Positions 62,180-64,000 of a stretch of DNA of 64,000 nucleotides are shown here, in pieces. The notes below the pieces were generated by a model. That model ran no database searches and had not been told where the DNA came from. It worked only from the letters and a program-made list of their open reading frames with translations. Both the position numbers and the translations under genes were made by a program. The stretch lies in contig JABTUA010000001.1 of assembly GCA_015075635.1 (NCBI GenBank), positions 620,001 through 684,000 on the forward strand. Direction: 5' to 3'. The DNA is from Polyangiaceae bacterium. Lineage in GTDB: Bacteria > Myxococcota_A > Polyangia > Polyangiales > Polyangiaceae. Position 1 is the stretch's first letter. Each line of letters begins with the position of its first letter.

Positions 62180-62959
62180 CTACTCCGCTATCCGGATCAC
62201 GCCTGGACGCCGTACCGCGAAATCTCGGACGGTCACTGACCCCTCGCCGGCATCCTCGAAGACGTCCCAATCCAGAACGGTCTCAATGTCCGTGCAGAGC
62301 GTGTATTGTTCGCTGGCCGAGCAGGCGACCCCGTGGACGAACACCGTTCCGCAGTGGACAAGCGGTCCTCCGCTTGCCCCGCCCAAATCCGCCAGTCCCG
62401 ATCCCGGTGGTGGGACGATGCCCGTCGAGTAGGCCGGCCACTTCGCGAGTCCAACCCCGCCAGGATGGTGCTCGAGCACTTCGCCCTCGTAGAAGTCGGG
62501 CGTGACTGTGAATGAGGTTAGTGCAACGCCCTCATCGCTCAGCGCGTGCTCGCTCAGACTCTTCGGGTACCCCAGGATGGCCACCCACTCGCCAGGTTCC
62601 AAGCGGCGGCGAGACAGCGTCATTGGCCTCGGTCGGGTGGGCGCCGCCGGACTGATATTCGCGATGCCCAGCGCGACGTCTGCCGTCGGGTGGCGAATCA
62701 CCATAGCGACCGGCATCACCGAGACCCCCGCGCCGCCGATGATCATCACGGCCAACTTTGGCTCTATTGGCGGGTGATCTTCGACGACGTGAGCGGCCGT
62801 CAGGAAGAAGCCGTCGTCCGAAATGAAGAACGCGGTACCGTGAAGTTGGTGTACTCCAACCGCGCCGTTTGGAGTCTCCTCGATTCGAACAAGAAGTCCT
62901 GCGGCTTGAAGCGGCGCGACAGACTTGTTCGCCCAAGGTGACGGGTTCACGGAACTCAT
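62180..62959 (-). CDS. Trypsin-like serine protease, reverse orientation
   Basis: 259 aa from ATG 62959, against the array direction. Chymotrypsin/HtrA-type catalytic triad visible: His in FFLTAAHVVED, Asp in PTADVALGIANI, Ser in LGGASGGPLVHCG. GTAFFISDDG is the typical entry strand. No signal peptide is evident from this start (an upstream frame is open to 63094), and no PDZ domain, so it is a small one-domain enzyme. Such proteases are common in defence and stress proteins; here it is an isolated gene in an integron cassette. Confidence 0.82.
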   Translation of the reverse strand: MSSVNPSPWANKSVAPLQAAGLLVRIEETPNGAVGVHQLHGTAFFISDDGFFLTAAHVVEDHPPIEPKLAVMIIGGAGVSVMPVAMVIRHPTADVALGIANISPAAPTRPRPMTLSRRRLEPGEWVAILGYPKSLSEHALSDEGVALTSFTVTPDFYEGEVLEHHPGGVGLAKWPAYSTGIVPPPGSGLADLGGASGGPLVHCGTVFVHGVACSASEQYTLCTDIETVLDWDVFEDAGEGSVTVRDFAVRRPGVIRIAE

Positions 62960-63083
62960 CCTGCCACGGGGCACCCGCGCGGGCCACCGCACGACTGCGC
63001 CCACGTCATGCGAAACCGACCGGCGCTCTGCATGGACGCGTCTCCGAAGATCCAATGTCTGCCAGCTCAGCGCGACCGGCGCC

Positions 63084-63248
63084 GGATAACTCACGTTGCA
63101 CCCGCCGAACGCCGGCCTTGCCGACTTCAGCGTCCGTTCCGCTTCCGCGGGCGACCAAACTGATGCGGCACTCGCCCGCGTCTGTGGCGCCTTGCTGACT
63201 GTCGACTTGACGCTCGGCGTTCGCGGGTGAACGTGTGTCTCGTTATCC
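63084..63248 (+). repeat. attC17
   Basis: R'' GGATAAC at 63084-63090, R' GTTATCC at 63242-63248. Subtype ii. 165 bp. It closes the 2.6-kb composite cassette 17. Confidence 0.92.
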
Positions 63249-63771
63249 CGCTGTCTTCCGACGGGTGACGCTCGAGCAAGACTACGGCGCCGTGCCCGCT
63301 GTTCTCTTGACCCTGCGGGGCCAGAGTTCCTCCGCTTCCAACCAGCGCGGCCAAGACCACAGCGCCGTGTCCCCGGTCAACGTCGAAGGTCACCCACGCC
63401 TCCGGTCGCGCCTTGCCAAGCCCCGACCATCGTTGCGCTCGAGAACGAGCCAGCTGTTGAAGTAGCCGCGCTGGGACCAAGCCCCGCACGCCTTGCCCGC
63501 TGAACCGATCAACCAGAAGACGGGCGGGCCGTCGCCGAGCTCCGAGATCATGGCGCTGTGGCGCGCTGCGACGCCGACGGTCGCTGCTCCCGGAACAACC
63601 GTGAACCCTCACGGTATAACTCACGTTCCACCCGCCGAACGCGCGCCTTGCCCTCTTCACCGTCCGTTCCGCGGCGGCCGGCGCCCAATTGTCTACGGCA
63701 CGCGCCGGCCTCGAAAATGCCCCGCGCTCTGTTACGATGATCTCGCGCGTTCGCGGGTGAACGTGCTTCCG
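63243..63771 (+). other. Cassette 18, no credible ORF
   Basis: 529-bp cassette that joins two module sets: the first half has GGCCAAGACCACAGCGCC (63349-63366) and TCCGGTCGCGCCTTGCCAAG (63401-63420) as in cassette 1; the second half has CTCCGAGATCATGGCGCTG (63540-63558) and GGAACAACCGTGAACC as in cassette 5. It looks like a mosaic of the two. The 177-aa minus-strand frame is not supported by the relatives. Confidence 0.75.
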
Positions 63772-63777
63772 TTATGC
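63614..63777 (+). repeat. attC18
   Basis: R'' GTATAAC at 63614-63620, R' GTTATGC at 63771-63777. Subtype iii. 164 bp. Confidence 0.92.
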
Positions 63778-63790
63778 AGCTGGGGCCACG

Positions 63791-64000
63791 CTACAGCGGA
63801 GGCCCGGCGCCCCGACCGCCGTACCACACCGCGGTGATGGTCACGGTCTTGGAGGCCGAATCAACCTCCCAGTACACGTGATACCGGGACGCGCCGATCA
63901 CGACGCGCCGCACGCCGGGCACTGGCGCAGCGGTGTACTCGGTTCCTAGCTCAGGCCAGTCCTCCAGCAAACGCACGGCGGCGTGCAGCTCCTCCTTGAA
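63791..64000 (-). CDS. ParE/RelE-type toxin, 5' end outside window
   Basis: The last 69 codons and stop are visible; the frame stays open to the window edge (FKEELHAAVRLLEDWPELG), so the start lies to the right. The pattern VPGVRRVVIGASRYHVYWEV, then VTITAVWYGGRGAGPPL matches the C-terminal half of ParE/RelE toxins (conserved R near the strand, Y-x-V-Y-W, and final R-G-x-x-P). An antitoxin gene would be expected just beyond the edge. It runs against the array, as toxin-antitoxin cassettes with their own promoter may. Confidence 0.8.
   Translation of the reverse strand, partial: FKEELHAAVRLLEDWPELGTEYTAAPVPGVRRVVIGASRYHVYWEVDSASKTVTITAVWYGGRGAGPPL

Larger units (their letters stand above)
47747..64000 (+). 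mobile_element. Chromosomal (sedentary) integron, right end outside window
   Basis: It consists of an intI tyrosine recombinase, an attI-type core site just after its stop codon, and a cassette array with 18 intact, mutually similar attC sites at 160-2640 bp intervals. All attC sites have the same orientation. Uniform attC sequences and length are typical of sedentary chromosomal integrons. The array continues past the window edge. An IS66-family element sits inside attC6. Confidence 0.93.

Noticed and set aside
63127-63660. 177-aa minus-strand frame in cassette 18
   Set aside because: It starts and ends within attC sequence, and the related cassettes 1 and 5 do not keep it.
49241-63777. CRISPR-like regularly spaced repeats
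   Set aside because: The repeats are 165 bp long with internal dyad symmetry and GTT core ends, and are separated by genes; they are attC sites.

Overview
The window looks like chromosomal DNA of a high-GC myxobacterium (Myxococcota, probably Polyangia). The signs are a CdnL/CarD-type regulator, an AgmX/PglI-type lipoprotein, a Hanks-type Ser/Thr kinase, an NtrC-type response regulator, a DUF4388/J-domain protein and many lipoproteins with Gly/Ser-rich linkers. The assignment is by gene content; no rRNA is present to prove it.

About 1-47.2 kb is ordinary, densely packed core and accessory chromosome: an exported HEAT-repeat protein running off the left edge, a GNAT-like protein, a DHH-like phosphoesterase, purC with a DUF559 nuclease behind it, a run of exported lipoproteins (7.4-12.3 kb), and a chain of five genes with 4-bp stop/start overlaps (thiolase, metallo-beta-lactamase-fold hydrolase, 72-aa protein, SctL/FliH-like protein, site-2 protease). 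Then come coaD, an HNH nuclease, a 53-aa histone-H1-like protein, an OmpA-like lipoprotein, Ppx/GppA, cdnL, trpS, a solitary DNA methyltransferase, a parvulin, rnc, trmL, a kinase and a lipoprotein that start divergently from one shared CATG, a J-domain protein, a sigma-54 activator, a cysteine-repeat protein, a large TPR metallopeptidase and a SAM hydroxide adenosyltransferase.

From about 47.75 kb to the right edge lies a chromosomal (sedentary) integron. It has an intI tyrosine recombinase and then a cassette array of at least 15 kb with 18 intact attC sites of 164-169 bp, one decayed attC and 19 cassettes (the last one truncated by the window). intI points toward the array, the reverse of the layout in class 1 and Vibrio integrons. 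Six cassettes have no credible ORF and share mosaic sequence modules. The coding cassettes mostly encode small exported or membrane proteins, plus an MltR-like protein, a DUF4272 protein, a trypsin-like protease and a ParE/RelE toxin fragment. A complete IS66-family element (2388 bp, matching inverted ends, 8-bp target duplication) is inserted inside attC6.

How it works together: intI would recombine at the core site just after its own stop codon and at folded attC hairpins. Most cassette genes start 7-51 nt after the recombination point, leaving little or no room for promoters, so expression probably depends on read-through, while genes in reverse orientation must carry their own promoters. 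The integron and its ORF-less cassettes are the most interesting part of the window.
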